The notes beneath the pieces were generated by a model. That model was given only the letters and a program-made list of their open reading frames with translations, had not been told where the DNA came from and searched no databases. From Taibaiella lutea (lineage in GTDB: Bacteria > Bacteroidota > Bacteroidia > Chitinophagales > Chitinophagaceae), in the NCBI RefSeq assembly GCF_008629695.1, contig NZ_VWSH01000004.1, forward strand, positions 677,093 to 741,092: a DNA stretch of 64,000 nt. Reading direction: 5' to 3'. The translations under genes were made by a program, and so were the position numbers. Every line of letters begins with the position of its first letter. Positions within the stretch are counted from its first letter, which is position 1. Below are positions 42,723 through 53,974 of this stretch, piece by piece.

Positions 42723-45700
42723 ATGCCAAAATTAAATTTTACACATTTAAAAACCCGGATGCTTTCAGGTTCCTTATTATTGCTCGGTGCACTTTTGGGG
42801 CCAAATGAAAAAATTAATGCACAAATACTGATTAATGAAGATTTTAGTACTGCAAATGGTCTTGTACCTCCTTCCAATTGGCTTAACCAGGATGCAGGCG
42901 GTTCTGATGGACAACAAATCTGGACATTTAATAATCCTGGGGGAAGAAATATTACAGGAGGCACTCCCGGCTTCAGCGGGCAGTTTGCCATAATAGATTC
43001 TGATGACGAAGGTAATGGTAATACTCAAAACAGTAACCTCGTTACACCTGCCTTCAGTGCATCAAATACAACACAAAGTTATGTTTTGGAATTTGATGAC
43101 AACTGGGAACAATGCTGTGGCGCTGTTGGACAAGTACAGGTTTTTAACGGAACTACATGGACTACCGTTTTTTCAGAGCCATCAACAGGCGACGGCGATG
43201 GCGATGAAGATCCGTCCGTACACAGGTCTATTAATATTACAGCAGGAACAGGTAATTCCGCTGCTGCAAAAGTAAGATTTCATTACGAGGGTGATTGGGA
43301 TTACTGGTGGGCGATAGACAACGTAAAGATTACGGCTATTTCCTGTACAGCTCCTGCTGCAACCTTTACAGCTGCCCTTGATTGTGCTAACAGTCAATTT
43401 TCTGTAAGCGTTAACGTTACAAATATGGGTAGTGCAACCAGCTTGTCATTAAGCGATGGAACTACTACTTATGGCTCTCCGATTACAGCCACGGGAACTT
43501 ATACTGCCGGCCCTTTTTCAAGTGGTACTACTCAGACTATCACATTGATTCACAATGCAAGTGCTTATTGTAATCTTGAATCGTCTCAAATATCTTATAA
43601 CTGCAGCTTGCCAAACGACAATTGTGAATACGCTGCTTCGGTTACTCCTTCAACAACTTGTACTCCTACAAGCGGTAGTACTATTGGGGCTACCGTATCA
43701 AGTCCGTCTGTTGACCCGGGATGTATAGATGCAGAAGCAGGTAATGATGTCTGGTTTAGTTTTACTGCAACTACTGCTTTGGCAAGTGTCAAAGTATCTA
43801 ATTTGCAACCTTCCAATAGTGATGCCATCATCGGAGAAGTGGGATTTTCCGTTTATGAAGCGAACTGCGCTGCTTTAGGTACCCCTCTTAACTGTGGTTA
43901 TTCATACTATTTCGATACAGATATTAGCGATGATCCATTATTAGTGTCTGGCTTAACTGTAGGACAGGATTATTTAATCAGGGTTCATAGTGATTTTGCT
44001 GCAGATGTTGATTTTAACCAGGTTACCTCTGATTACAATTTTGATGTTTGCGTGCAGTCGGTAACTCCTGTGCCTAATGATTTAATCTGTGATGCTATAA
44101 CATTAACTATTGACGGGCCGACTGACTGCCAAAATACGGCAACCGCTACTGCTAATAATGATCCGAGTGATATTAATAACTGCAGTACTCCCAACAATAC
44201 GGTATGGTACAAATTTACGCCAGCTACAAACGGACCTGTATTGGTAAATATTAAAGATCCTGCTGCAGGAGATCCATTATATGCTTGGGTATTTATGTAT
44301 AGCGTAACTGATCCATGTGGCTCGCCTGCATACACACAAATTCCTTTCAGCGCAAATACTTGTCAGGCTGGTTCTGATGGTGTAAACGGTTCATTAACGT
44401 CTTCACTTTCAGGCACCCTTACAGCCGGCCAGACCTATTACATTGTTCTTGATGGTAACAGTGGTGACGTAGGTGAGTATTGCATTTCTATTTCTTCACC
44501 GCCACCACCTCCTGGTTGTGTCACAAATATTTCCCCTACAAATGGTGAAACCAATATAATAGTTGACGCCGGAACTGATCCTTCCTTTAGCTGGAATGCT
44601 GAAAGCGGAGCCACTTCTTATGATGTTTATCTGGGAACAACCGCAGGAGGAGAAACCAACATCGGAAACGTAACAGGAACTTCCACAACAATAAGCGGCC
44701 TGACCATCGATACTACTTATTATTGGTATGTTGTTCCGGTTGGCCCTGGCGGACCGGCAACAGGATGCGTATCCAATGAATTCTCATTTACAACCTCTGC
44801 GGCAACACTACCTCCTAACTGTACTTATTTGAATTCACCGGATGACGGCAGCACCGTCGGTAATTTCCCTACATTAAATTGGGGCGCAGCTGACTACACT
44901 GAAAGCTATAACATATACCTGGACATGAATACAACACCGACAACTTTATATGGCACTACAACAACCCAAACTCAATACACAGGTTCCGCTGCATTGGCAC
45001 CAGGTACTTATTACTGGTATGTGCAGCCTGTAAACTCAATAGGTGCAGCCACAGGTTGCGAATCATCCGTATATTCCTTTACGGTAGTTCCTTCTCCGAC
45101 AAACGATGTGCCGACAGGTGCAACTGTAATAAATGTAGGCCAGCCATGTACAGGCAATTCCTTTACAAACGAATTTGCCAATCATAATCCCGGTGAACCA
45201 TATCCAAACTGTCAGATTCAAAGTCAGGGAGAACACTCTGTTTGGTTTCAGTTTGTGGCTCCGACAAGCGGTGGTGTAAAAATATCTACCGATATCGGCA
45301 CTTTGGGAACTTTGACCGACACTAAAATCGGACTATTCTCTGTAGGAGAAGCGAGCAACTATTCGACTTTTAACCTGATTGCATGTGACGATGATAATGG
45401 TGTGATTGATGACGGATATACTTCAACCATATTTACAACTGCTCTTACTGGTGGCCAGACATATTATGTTGAGGTTGACGGATATAGTAACAGTGACCAG
45501 GGAACTTTCTGCCTGGAAGTAACAGAAATAAATCCTACCATGTTATCAAGTACCGCTTCTTGTGCTGATTTACAAACACCTGTGGGCAATAATCCTGCTT
45601 ACAATGGCTGGATCACATTATTGGATGAAGATGGGGCACTTGTAGCAAATGTGCGTAATACAGCAGGTGGTCAGGCAAATGAATACAGTGGTTCCTATAA

Positions 45701-46577
45701 TGTTGACGGTAACGGGTTCGGAACACCGAGACAAGATGCAAACGGCAGATATTACCTGAGCAGAAATTACATGATCAGCAATCCCGGCATCAGCACACCT
45801 GTTGATGTAAGATTCTATTTCCATCCGGGTGAAATTGCGACTTTGGCAGGTGTTACATCTAATGCAACCAATCTTTCAAACCTGAATGTAACAAAGCAGG
45901 AAAGCAATACCTGTAACGCTAACTACGCAGATGGTAACGGAGCAACTTCTATTCTTTTGCAAAATTTAAACGGTTCTGTTAATGGCGTAAGCTGGATTCA
46001 GGTTTCAACCTCAAGTTTCTCCAATTTCTATTTAATGGGAGGCATTACACCGTTGGCTATCGATCTTAAATCTATAAGCGCAACCAATATCGGAAATGCC
46101 AATCAAGTAAACTGGATTACTGCTAAAGAAGAAACAGGCGATTATTTTGAACTGGAAAGAAGCAGCAACGGAAAAAATTTCAGTTTCCTTGCTAAGATAA
46201 ATTCCAAAGGAAGACCTTCTGATTATACTTTCTACGATAATAATCCGTTTGAAAATGAAAATTACTATCGTTTAAAATTGATCAATAAAGATGGTAAATT
46301 CATTTATTCAAAAGTTGTCGAAGCAACAGTAAACGTAAAAGGAAGCTTTACTGTAGAAGCTTATCCTAATCCTGCTAAAAACAATGTAAACGTAAAAGTA
46401 TTCGGCTCTCAGAATGGAGACATTACTTTGGCAGATATTGCAGGACGCGTTATTTATCAAAGTAAAGTAAAAGGCAATGAAATCAATATCGACTTGACAA
46501 AAGTCGCGAATGGTGTATATTTCCTTAAATACGTTGATAATAATCTGACCAAAACAATTAAATTAAACAAACAATAA
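42723..46577 (+). CDS. T9SS-secreted multidomain adhesin-like protein
   Basis: A 1284-residue secreted protein starting at an ATG. Signal peptide ends near I-N-A-Q. Domains in order: an N-terminal choice-of-anchor/jelly-roll domain (L-I-N-E-D-F-S ... to residue about 205), three pre-peptidase-C-like repeats (C-x-N-x-W-x-x-F-T or similar), with two fibronectin-III-like domains between (the second around T-Y-Y-W-Y-V-Q-P), and a type A T9SS C-terminal sorting domain (Y-P-N-P-A-K to V-K ending K-L-N-K-Q). Ca-binding D-G-D-G-D-G-D sits near residue 155. Surface attachment or secreted adhesin/enzyme accessory is inferred. Confidence 0.88.
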   Translation: MPKLNFTHLKTRMLSGSLLLLGALLGPNEKINAQILINEDFSTANGLVPPSNWLNQDAGGSDGQQIWTFNNPGGRNITGGTPGFSGQFAIIDSDDEGNGNTQNSNLVTPAFSASNTTQSYVLEFDDNWEQCCGAVGQVQVFNGTTWTTVFSEPSTGDGDGDEDPSVHRSINITAGTGNSAAAKVRFHYEGDWDYWWAIDNVKITAISCTAPAATFTAALDCANSQFSVSVNVTNMGSATSLSLSDGTTTYGSPITATGTYTAGPFSSGTTQTITLIHNASAYCNLESSQISYNCSLPNDNCEYAASVTPSTTCTPTSGSTIGATVSSPSVDPGCIDAEAGNDVWFSFTATTALASVKVSNLQPSNSDAIIGEVGFSVYEANCAALGTPLNCGYSYYFDTDISDDPLLVSGLTVGQDYLIRVHSDFAADVDFNQVTSDYNFDVCVQSVTPVPNDLICDAITLTIDGPTDCQNTATATANNDPSDINNCSTPNNTVWYKFTPATNGPVLVNIKDPAAGDPLYAWVFMYSVTDPCGSPAYTQIPFSANTCQAGSDGVNGSLTSSLSGTLTAGQTYYIVLDGNSGDVGEYCISISSPPPPPGCVTNISPTNGETNIIVDAGTDPSFSWNAESGATSYDVYLGTTAGGETNIGNVTGTSTTISGLTIDTTYYWYVVPVGPGGPATGCVSNEFSFTTSAATLPPNCTYLNSPDDGSTVGNFPTLNWGAADYTESYNIYLDMNTTPTTLYGTTTTQTQYTGSAALAPGTYYWYVQPVNSIGAATGCESSVYSFTVVPSPTNDVPTGATVINVGQPCTGNSFTNEFANHNPGEPYPNCQIQSQGEHSVWFQFVAPTSGGVKISTDIGTLGTLTDTKIGLFSVGEASNYSTFNLIACDDDNGVIDDGYTSTIFTTALTGGQTYYVEVDGYSNSDQGTFCLEVTEINPTMLSSTASCADLQTPVGNNPAYNGWITLLDEDGALVANVRNTAGGQANEYSGSYNVDGNGFGTPRQDANGRYYLSRNYMISNPGISTPVDVRFYFHPGEIATLAGVTSNATNLSNLNVTKQESNTCNANYADGNGATSILLQNLNGSVNGVSWIQVSTSSFSNFYLMGGITPLAIDLKSISATNIGNANQVNWITAKEETGDYFELERSSNGKNFSFLAKINSKGRPSDYTFYDNNPFENENYYRLKLINKDGKFIYSKVVEATVNVKGSFTVEAYPNPAKNNVNVKVFGSQNGDITLADIAGRVIYQSKVKGNEINIDLTKVANGVYFLKYVDNNLTKTIKLNKQ

Positions 46578-46597
46578 TTCTGTTAAAATGGAATTAT

Positions 46598-46632
46598 AAA
46601 ATGGGCTGCCTTCATTGGCAGCCCATTTTTAT
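46598..46632 (+). terminator. Terminator after T9SS gene
   Basis: AATGGGCTGCC/GGCAGCCCATT stem with a 6-base loop, then T-run. Confidence 0.85.
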
Positions 46633-46722
46633 GTTTTAAATCTTTATATCTTTATATCATTACACTGTTTATATACAACAATCTGTATTTTTCGTTGTTC
46701 TGAAATTTATAAATATCAATGT

Positions 46723-46995
46723 ATGAAAATAAAACTCAGTCTCACAGCTCCCGAATACGCGCCCCTTATAGTCAATTACGACGACTGGTTTCATGAAAAC
46801 CATGCCTATTCGCTCGAATGGGGTTACCCCGTCCTTCCCGGCAAAGGTCAGTTCATCGCATTTAGCTTCATTGCCGATTTAATAAAAGAGCATATCGATA
46901 TTATTAAGTTGCCTGCTCATTGGGAAATTGTAGATATTCACTGGAATCAGGAAAATAATACTGTCATTCCTACCCTGTTTGTTGTCGGTAAATAA
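46723..46995 (+). CDS. Small hypothetical protein
   Basis: A 90-residue protein using ATG 46723 (an upstream start would read through the terminator of the preceding gene). Compact with several aromatic residues (WGYPVLPGKGQ, W-E-I-V-D-I-H-W). No family recognised. It is followed 29 bases later by another small gene in the same direction. Confidence 0.6.
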   Translation: MKIKLSLTAPEYAPLIVNYDDWFHENHAYSLEWGYPVLPGKGQFIAFSFIADLIKEHIDIIKLPAHWEIVDIHWNQENNTVIPTLFVVGK

Positions 46996-47024
46996 TTGCA
47001 CATCTTTGCAGCTTTATAAGATTT

Positions 47025-47207
47025 ATGGAATTAGACCTGAATGATGAAAACAATCGCCGCATGCGCGATGAACAGGATGAAAATGAAGATATCAAGGCAA
47101 CAGTCAAGCTTGCACAATCTTTTATTGACAGCAATATCATGACCGAGAAAGAAGCGCTCAAATATTTCAATATCCCGAAAGCAATTTTTGATCGCTTCAG
47201 TCAATAA
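47025..47207 (+). CDS. Small acidic-helical protein
   Basis: A 60-residue protein starting at an ATG. N-terminal half charged, C-terminal half has T-E-K-E-A-L-K-Y-F-N-I-P-K, an HTH-like second helix. It may partner with the preceding 90-residue protein. Function unknown. Confidence 0.55.
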   Translation: MELDLNDENNRRMRDEQDENEDIKATVKLAQSFIDSNIMTEKEALKYFNIPKAIFDRFSQ

Positions 47208-47272
47208 ATATCAGGATCTTGCTAACCTCAGTATTAGCATAAAGATTTAACAAAACAAAAAAATAACTACGG

Positions 47273-47330
47273 ATGTTTAAATGATAAGTACAGCAGTAAT
47301 GCTGCTTATTATTTAAACATTTTCTTTTGT
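47273..47330 (+). terminator. Large hairpin before DUF4142 gene
   Basis: ATGTTTAAAT and ATTTAAACAT outer arms with an inner CAGCA/TGCTG stem, followed by TTTTC. Likely ends the preceding small-gene transcript. Confidence 0.55.
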
Positions 47331-47433
47331 GTATCAGCAATGAATGCAAATAAAATCTCAACATTTTTTGATTTGAATGAACAATTGATTTCCTTGAACG
47401 TTACTATCCTAATCAAACTTAAAAACAACAATT

Positions 47434-48012
47434 ATGAAAAAGAACACAATCTATGCTTTTGGCTTTATGGCACTCACAATCGGTGGTTTAACGGCTTGTA
47501 ACAGCGGAACTCCCGAAAATGATTCAGTCGATTCAGCTCAGAAAGTGAACGAAGTCACACAAGACAACACTGCTCCTGCCGCATCTACAGAAGATGCAGA
47601 CTTTGCAGTAATGGCTACTAATGCAGGCATGACCGAAATTGAAGCAAGCAAACTTGCTCTAAATACTTCTTCCAATGCAAACGTGAAAAAGTATGCCCAG
47701 ATGATTATTGACGAACATACTGCAGCTGGTTCAAAATTAGGTGCCTTGGCTACTTCAAAAAATATATCTGTACCAACTGTATTGAGCACCGATAGCCAGG
47801 ATAAAATCAATGACCTTGGTAAAAAAACAGGAAAAGACTTTGACAAAGCTTATATCGACATGATGGTAAGCGATCATAAAGATGCAGTTGATGCTTTCCA
47901 GAAAGAAAATACAAATACTACAGATGGTGATTTAAAAGCCTTTACAGCAGAAACAATTCCTGTGTTACAAAAACATTTGGATGATGCAAAAGCATGGCAG
48001 TCTAAAATGTAA
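47434..48012 (+). CDS. DUF4142 lipoprotein
   Basis: A 192-residue protein starting at an ATG. A signal peptide ends at L-T-A-C (lipobox Cys22). The core is DUF4142 (bacterioferritin-like four-helix bundle): K-L-A-L-N-T-S-S-N-A-N-V-K-K-Y-A-Q-M-I-I-D-E-H, then Y-I-D-M-M-V-S-D-H and V-L-Q-K-H-L. These proteins are often stress-induced. Single gene with its own terminator. Confidence 0.9.
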   Translation: MKKNTIYAFGFMALTIGGLTACNSGTPENDSVDSAQKVNEVTQDNTAPAASTEDADFAVMATNAGMTEIEASKLALNTSSNANVKKYAQMIIDEHTAAGSKLGALATSKNISVPTVLSTDSQDKINDLGKKTGKDFDKAYIDMMVSDHKDAVDAFQKENTNTTDGDLKAFTAETIPVLQKHLDDAKAWQSKM

Positions 48013-48036
48013 ATTATCGCTTGTTAATAATAACTT

Positions 48037-48068
48037 AGAGAGGGCTTCTGTTTGAAGCCCTCTCTTTA
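48037..48068 (+). terminator. Terminator after DUF4142 gene
   Basis: AGAGAGGGCTT/AAGCCCTCTCT stem with a 7-base loop and T-run. Confidence 0.85.
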
Positions 48069-48169
48069 ATTTACACCCAATCCATGAAAATATTATTGGT
48101 TTGTTATTGATGCCGGCCAATACAACTTATAGCCATATTGTGTTGTTATACAATTATTAAAGACAGTTT

Positions 48170-50179
48170 ATGCTTTCAGATCAAAACATTGAAGAGCACT
48201 GCATTAATACAATAAGGCTTTTGGCAGCCGATGCAGTACAAAAAGCAAATTCAGGCCATCCAGGAATGCCCATGGGTGCTGCGCCCATGGCACACGTCTT
48301 ATGGACCAGGTATATGAATTATAATCCGGAAAATCCCGACTGGCCTAACAGGGACAGATTCGTATTGTCTGCAGGACACGGATGCATGCTTCAATATAGT
48401 TTGCTACATCTTACAGGATATGACCTTTCATTAGATGATATAAAAAACTTCAGGCAATTGCATAGCAAAACACCCGGTCATCCCGAATATGGCCTGACAC
48501 CCGGAGTGGAAGTTACCACCGGACCTTTGGGGCAGGGCTTTGCAAATGCAATAGGCATGGCCATAGCGCAAAAATATTTGAAAGCACATTACAACCGGCC
48601 TGAATTCCCAATCATCGATTACCATATTTATGCCATCTGCAGCGATGGCGACATGATGGAAGGAATTACTTCGGAAGCAGCTTCCATAGCAGGTCACCTT
48701 GAATTGGGCAACCTTATATACCTTTACGATGACAATCATATATCCATAGAAGGCAGCACAGACCTGGCTTTCAACGAGGATGTAGGTAAAAGATTTGAAG
48801 CCTATAACTGGCATGTGCAAATCGTAGAAAATGGCAACGACCTTGAAGCTATTTCCAATGCCATCAGAAATGCAAAAGTAGAGATTCAAAGACCTTCATT
48901 AATAAAAGTCCGTACCCAAATCGGTTATGGCAGTCCCAATAAAATAGATAAAGCAGATGCTCACGGTTCACCTCTTGGCGAAGACGAAGTAAAAAAAACA
49001 AAAACAAACCTGGGCTTCGATCCTGATAAATATTTTCAAATACCCAAGTCCGTAAAGGACTTTTACGAAAAAGTAAAAGAAGAAGGCATCCGGAAAGAAA
49101 AAGAATGGAACGTATTATATAAGAACTATCAAAAAGCATTTCCGGAGTTATCAAAAGAACTTGAACAACTGCGTGACGGAAAACCAAAACCCGACTGGCA
49201 TAAAGCATTGCCCGATTTTAAAGACATTGAAAAGATTGCCACCAGAAAAGCTTCCGGTAAAGTACTCAACGCAATAGCTTCTTATTTTCCAGGATTAATA
49301 GGCGGTTCCGCAGATCTGGCTCCATCCACAGACACTCAGCTTAAAGCATTCAACGACTTTTCCCCCGAAGACAGATCCGGCCGTAATTTTCATTTCGGCG
49401 TAAGAGAACATTCGATGGGAGCTATCTTAAACGGAATGGCCCTCACCAACGGCATCATTCCTTACGGAGCTACCTTTCTTATTTTCTCCGAATACATGCG
49501 GCCGCCCATAAGGCTTGCTGCAATTATGAAGATTAAACCCATTTTCATTTTCACACATGACAGCATAGGTTTAGGAGAAGACGGAACAACACATCAACCC
49601 GTTGAACAACTATTATCATTAAGGTCAATCCCTAACCTGACACTTATAAGACCCGCTGATGCAAATGAAACAGTTGCGGCCTGGCAGGCTGCGTTGGAAC
49701 ATACAGGAGGCCCGGTAGCAATGGTATTGACCCGTCAGGATCTTCCCGTAATCAGCCAGTCAAAATACGCAAAAGCTTCCGGGCTCTTAAAAGGCGCTTA
49801 CACATTATCTGAGGCTGCTCAAAAACCACAACTCATTTTGATCGGGACAGGCTCTGAAGTACATTTACTTTTAGAAGCACAAACCGTTTTATCAAAAGAC
49901 GGAATAGACGCAAATGTTGTCAGCATGCCTTCATGGGAACTTTTCGACAAACAACCGGAAACTTATAAGGAAAAGATTTTGCCAAAAACAATAAGGAAAA
50001 GATTGGTTGTTGAAGCAGGCACATCCTTAGGCTGGCAAAAATATGCCACAGATGATGGTATAATAATCGGCATAGATACCTTTGGTTCATCCGCACCCGC
50101 CGATGCCCTTTTTAAGGAATATGGCTTTACAGTTGAAAACATAGTAAACAAAGCAAAAGAACTTTTATCCCGAAAATAG
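48170..50179 (+). CDS. tkt: Transketolase
   Basis: A 669-residue TPP enzyme starting at an ATG; standard length. [20 protein letters not shown] (Mg/TPP motif), and [10 protein letters not shown] are present. It moves two-carbon units between pentose and hexose phosphates in the non-oxidative branch. It heads the operon tkt-gnd-zwf-pgl (6-base gap to gnd); transaldolase is not in the window. Confidence 0.97.
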   Translation: MLSDQNIEEHCINTIRLLAADAVQKANSGHPGMPMGAAPMAHVLWTRYMNYNPENPDWPNRDRFVLSAGHGCMLQYSLLHLTGYDLSLDDIKNFRQLHSKTPGHPEYGLTPGVEVTTGPLGQGFANAIGMAIAQKYLKAHYNRPEFPIIDYHIYAICSDGDMMEGITSEAASIAGHLELGNLIYLYDDNHISIEGSTDLAFNEDVGKRFEAYNWHVQIVENGNDLEAISNAIRNAKVEIQRPSLIKVRTQIGYGSPNKIDKADAHGSPLGEDEVKKTKTNLGFDPDKYFQIPKSVKDFYEKVKEEGIRKEKEWNVLYKNYQKAFPELSKELEQLRDGKPKPDWHKALPDFKDIEKIATRKASGKVLNAIASYFPGLIGGSADLAPSTDTQLKAFNDFSPEDRSGRNFHFGVREHSMGAILNGMALTNGIIPYGATFLIFSEYMRPPIRLAAIMKIKPIFIFTHDSIGLGEDGTTHQPVEQLLSLRSIPNLTLIRPADANETVAAWQAALEHTGGPVAMVLTRQDLPVISQSKYAKASGLLKGAYTLSEAAQKPQLILIGTGSEVHLLLEAQTVLSKDGIDANVVSMPSWELFDKQPETYKEKILPKTIRKRLVVEAGTSLGWQKYATDDGIIIGIDTFGSSAPADALFKEYGFTVENIVNKAKELLSRK

Positions 50180-50185
50180 CGATCA

Positions 50186-51622
50186 ATGGAAACAATACAA
50201 GCAGGCTTTGATTTTGGAATGATAGGCCTCGGTACAATGGGGCGTAATTTGCTGCTGAATATGTCTGAACACGGCATAAAAGGCGCAGGATATGACAAAG
50301 ACACAACCAAGATTCCACTACTGGAACAAGAAGACGAAGATCATAACACAAAAGGATTTGATGATATCACAGCATTTATAAAAAGTATCAAACCGCCCCG
50401 TGCCATCATGATGCTTGTTCCTGCTGGAAAAATTGTGGACGATGTGCTGGAAGAGCTGATACCGCTACTGGATAAAGGCGACATTCTGATAGACGGTGGC
50501 AACTCCTTTTTTCAGGATACAAGACGCAGGGATATTTATCTGCAATCCAAAGGACTTCATTTTTTCGGAATGGGCATATCAGGAGGCGAAGAAGGCGCAC
50601 GCTATGGCCCCAGCATGATGCCCGGAGGCGATAAAACCGCGTACGAAGTCATGAAACCAATACTCGAAGCCATAGCAGCCAAAGTAGATGGCGAAGCCTG
50701 CGTAACCTATATAGGACCCGAAGCATCCGGTCACTTTGTAAAAACAGTTCACAACGGCATTGAATATGGACTCATGCAACTCATTGCTGAAACATACGAA
50801 TACCTTAAATATTTTCTCAAACTTGACAATGCTGCTATTGCCGCACTATTTGAGAAATGGAATAACGGCAGATTGCAATCCTTCCTTATCGAAATAACTT
50901 CTGAAATTTTCACCTATAAAGAGAAAGGCGAAAATCATATCCTCCTTGATGACATCAAAGATGAAGCAAAAGCAAAAGGCACCGGCAAATGGACGTCACA
51001 GATTGCTATGGATCTGGATGTACCTATACCTACAATAGATACTGCGGTTGCAATGCGCAACCTCAGCATATATAAATCCCTGAGAACCTTATTGGGAGAT
51101 AAGTATAAGACTGAAACACATCCCGAAGAGGCAGTGGACATCGGCCATCAGACAAAGCTATTGGAAGATGCATTTTATTTTGCCATGATAAGCACTTATG
51201 CCCAGGGAATGCACCTGCTTTCAAAAGCCTCTGAAGCTTACAAATATGATTTGAATATTGCTGACATCGCAAGGATCTGGCGTGGCGGCTGTATCATCCG
51301 CTCTGAATTTCTGAACACTATTTATAAAGCCTATAGCAATGATAAAGAACTTGATCACCTGTTCATGAATAAAAATGTTGAAAGCGAGCTGAAAGAGACA
51401 GAAACAGGCATCAGGAGTATATTGCAAACTGCAATAGGCAATGGTTTGGGAATGCCCGCATTTGCAGCCTCGCTCGGCTATTTTGACAGTTTAAAAAAAG
51501 CATCTTCAGGCAGTAATCTTATTCAGGCTCAAAGAGATTTTTTCGGTGCGCATCAATATGAAAAGATAAATGTTTCCGGTACTTTCCATACACAATGGAC
51601 CGGCATTAAATCTTCAAAATAA
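50186..51622 (+). CDS. gnd: 6-phosphogluconate dehydrogenase (decarboxylating)
   Basis: A 478-residue enzyme starting at an ATG. NADP-binding [15 protein letters not shown], and the [19 protein letters not shown] active-site run match the standard long-form Gnd. It makes ribulose-5-P, CO2 and NADPH. Second in the pentose-phosphate operon. Confidence 0.97.
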   Translation: METIQAGFDFGMIGLGTMGRNLLLNMSEHGIKGAGYDKDTTKIPLLEQEDEDHNTKGFDDITAFIKSIKPPRAIMMLVPAGKIVDDVLEELIPLLDKGDILIDGGNSFFQDTRRRDIYLQSKGLHFFGMGISGGEEGARYGPSMMPGGDKTAYEVMKPILEAIAAKVDGEACVTYIGPEASGHFVKTVHNGIEYGLMQLIAETYEYLKYFLKLDNAAIAALFEKWNNGRLQSFLIEITSEIFTYKEKGENHILLDDIKDEAKAKGTGKWTSQIAMDLDVPIPTIDTAVAMRNLSIYKSLRTLLGDKYKTETHPEEAVDIGHQTKLLEDAFYFAMISTYAQGMHLLSKASEAYKYDLNIADIARIWRGGCIIRSEFLNTIYKAYSNDKELDHLFMNKNVESELKETETGIRSILQTAIGNGLGMPAFAASLGYFDSLKKASSGSNLIQAQRDFFGAHQYEKINVSGTFHTQWTGIKSSK

Positions 51623-51647
51623 TTTTTCTTCATTCAAAAAATCCGTG

Positions 51648-53171
51648 ATGAATAATAACCTCAATCGCGAGCCGGTAATATTCGTTTTGTTTGGTGCCAC
51701 CGGAGATTTAAGCCAGCGCAAACTCGCGCCTGCATTATATAATCTGTTTCTCGACAGCTGGCTTTCCGAAACCTTCTGCATAATAGGAACAGGCAGAACC
51801 AAAATGACGGACAAATCATTTGCCGCAACATTAAAAGACAGCGTCCGCAAATTTTCAAGAAGAAACAAAGTTGACACCAAAGAATGGACCTCCTTTGCAC
51901 AACATATCACCTATGCAGTTGCTGATGTAAAGCAGATTTCATCTTATGAAAAAATAGGTAAGCAGATTAACGATTTAAAGCTAAAGTGGAAAAGCAAATC
52001 TGTACAAGTCATTTACTATCTCGCCGTCTCACCCGAATTATTTCCCGTTATAAGCCAGCAGCTCTACAAAGCCGGCCTGATGAAAGACACCTCACATACC
52101 CGCATTGTTTTGGAAAAACCATTTGGCCATGACTTTGAAAGCGCAAGGGAGTTAAATCAGCTTCTGGAAAAAATGTATGATGAAAAACAGATTTACCGCA
52201 TTGATCATTACTTAGGCAAAGAAACCGTTCAGAACATCCTGGCATTCCGCTTTGCCAACAGCATTATAGAACCTTTATGGAACCGCGATTTCATTGAGCA
52301 CGTACAGATATCAGTAACAGAACAATTAGGCGTGGAAAGCCGCGGGGCTTACTACGAACATGCAGGCGCATTAAAAGACATGATTCAGAATCATGTCTTG
52401 CAGCTGCTTTGCCTTGTGGCCATGGAGCCCCCTATCAGTTTCAATGCCGATGAAATAAGAGATAAAAAAGTAGCCGTACTCAATGCCATGAGGGCCTTTG
52501 AAAAAGAAGAAATAAGATTAAACACCGTACGGGGTCAATATGCTGAAGGCTGGGTACAGGGCGATGAAGTGCCCGGTTACAGACAGGAGCCCGATGTAGA
52601 CAAAGACTCTAATACCGAAACCTTTGCAGCATTAAAATTCTATGTCGATAACTGGCGTTGGCAAGGCGTTCCTTTTTATGTGCGCAGCGGTAAAAGAATG
52701 CATCAGACATCTTCTGTTATATCCATTCAGTTTAAAGACGTACCCCATAAAGTATTTCCCGGCGAAACGATGGAAAGCTGGCAACAAAACCGGTTGGTAA
52801 TAAGCATACAGCCCGAAATGAGTATCAGGCTGCAACTACAGGCCAAGCGCCCTGGTCTGGATATGATGCTGAATACCGTAGATATGGTATTTGACTACAA
52901 TGGTGTTTATACCACACAAACTCCGGAAGCCTACGAAACCCTGTTACTCGATATTATGTCAGGCGATCAGACCTTGTTTATGAGAGGCGATCAGGTTGAA
53001 ACCGCATGGGCCTTGCTGATGCCTGTCATTAATACATGGCAGGGCAGAAAAAGCATACATTTTCCCAATTATGCAGCCGATTCCTGGGGACCCGAAGAAG
53101 CAGAAGCTTTGATAGCAAGAGATGGTTTCCATTGGTTCACCCTTCCTTTAAAAGACAGCAAACAGGAATAA
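51648..53171 (+). CDS. zwf: Glucose-6-phosphate dehydrogenase
   Basis: About 507 residues from ATG 51648; upstream in-frame starts overlap gnd. [11 protein letters not shown] nucleotide motif and [13 protein letters not shown] active-site peptide (His catalysis) define G6PDH. It makes 6-phosphogluconolactone and NADPH. Gene order tkt-gnd-zwf-pgl with 25-base spacing from gnd. Confidence 0.97.
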   Translation: MNNNLNREPVIFVLFGATGDLSQRKLAPALYNLFLDSWLSETFCIIGTGRTKMTDKSFAATLKDSVRKFSRRNKVDTKEWTSFAQHITYAVADVKQISSYEKIGKQINDLKLKWKSKSVQVIYYLAVSPELFPVISQQLYKAGLMKDTSHTRIVLEKPFGHDFESARELNQLLEKMYDEKQIYRIDHYLGKETVQNILAFRFANSIIEPLWNRDFIEHVQISVTEQLGVESRGAYYEHAGALKDMIQNHVLQLLCLVAMEPPISFNADEIRDKKVAVLNAMRAFEKEEIRLNTVRGQYAEGWVQGDEVPGYRQEPDVDKDSNTETFAALKFYVDNWRWQGVPFYVRSGKRMHQTSSVISIQFKDVPHKVFPGETMESWQQNRLVISIQPEMSIRLQLQAKRPGLDMMLNTVDMVFDYNGVYTTQTPEAYETLLLDIMSGDQTLFMRGDQVETAWALLMPVINTWQGRKSIHFPNYAADSWGPEEAEALIARDGFHWFTLPLKDSKQE

Positions 53172-53173
53172 AT

Positions 53174-53887
53174 ATGATGCTGAGTATATCACCCACAAAA
53201 AAAGAAGCAATCCATTCCATAGCATTGCATATTGTCTCCCTTGCTAAAAAAAATATTGCAGAAAAGAATGCTTTCACATTAGTATTATCCGGTGGCCAGA
53301 CGCCTGAAGAACTCTACAAGTTGCTTGCTGCCCCGCCATTCAATGAAGCCGTAAACTGGTCCAAAGTATTTTTCTTTTTTGGCGATGAACGCTTTGTTCC
53401 CCCTACAGACGAAGAAAGTAATTACAGAATGGCTGCAGCAACACTACTTACCCCTTTGCAAATCCCTCCCGAACAGATTTTCTTTATAGATACCGCTGTT
53501 GCAATAAATAAAGCTGCCGAACTTTATCAGCAAAAACTAAAAAGTTTCTTTGGCAACAGTGAAATGTCCTTTGACCTGATATTATTAGGGCTTGGCGAGA
53601 ACCTGCACGTCGCCTCCCTGTTTCCCCATACCGCAATTCTACATGACACAGAACCCGCCGTAAAGGCTGTCAAAACAGATGATAAAAACGCATACAGGAT
53701 AACAATGAACGCCCCCCTAATCAATAAAGCAAAGTGCATTTATTTTCTCGTTTCAGGTAAAAACAAAGCATCCGCCATCCGGCAGGCGCTTAAAGGCCCG
53801 ATAGATACGGACGCATTTCCCGTACAGCTTATTAAAACCCCACGTGTACATTGGTTTATAGATAAAGATGCCGGTACTGGTTTATAA
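53174..53887 (+). CDS. pgl: 6-phosphogluconolactonase
   Basis: About 237 residues, DevB/NagB-like, started at ATG 53174, 2 bases after the zwf stop (a longer frame overlaps zwf). F-T-L-V-L-S-G-G-Q-T-P-E-E-L-Y (substrate loop) and F-F-G-D-E-R are clear. The active-site loop is G-L-G-E-N-L-H-V-A-S-L-F-P; most family members have D-G-H-T where this has N-L-H-V, but the His is kept. It hydrolyses 6-phosphogluconolactone to finish the oxidative branch. Confidence 0.93.
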   Translation: MMLSISPTKKEAIHSIALHIVSLAKKNIAEKNAFTLVLSGGQTPEELYKLLAAPPFNEAVNWSKVFFFFGDERFVPPTDEESNYRMAAATLLTPLQIPPEQIFFIDTAVAINKAAELYQQKLKSFFGNSEMSFDLILLGLGENLHVASLFPHTAILHDTEPAVKAVKTDDKNAYRITMNAPLINKAKCIYFLVSGKNKASAIRQALKGPIDTDAFPVQLIKTPRVHWFIDKDAGTGL

Positions 53888-53925
53888 TGCCCCGATGCTT
53901 TTTATGCTATTATTGCTTTAGTCGT

Positions 53926-53933
53926 TACTTTTG
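53926..53933 (+). promoter_or_regulatory. -7 box TACTTTTG before ABC ATPase
   Basis: TAnnTTTG match 42 bases before the chosen ATG 53975; suggests a promoter separate from the pentose-phosphate operon. Confidence 0.45.
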
Positions 53934-53974
53934 CCATTTGTAATAAACGATTGATACAATTGCACCAGCACCAC

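Noticed and set aside
42542..42991. A 149-codon minus frame at the start of the T9SS gene
   Set aside because: Overlaps the signal peptide and leader of a strong gene; Pro/Ser-rich shadow.
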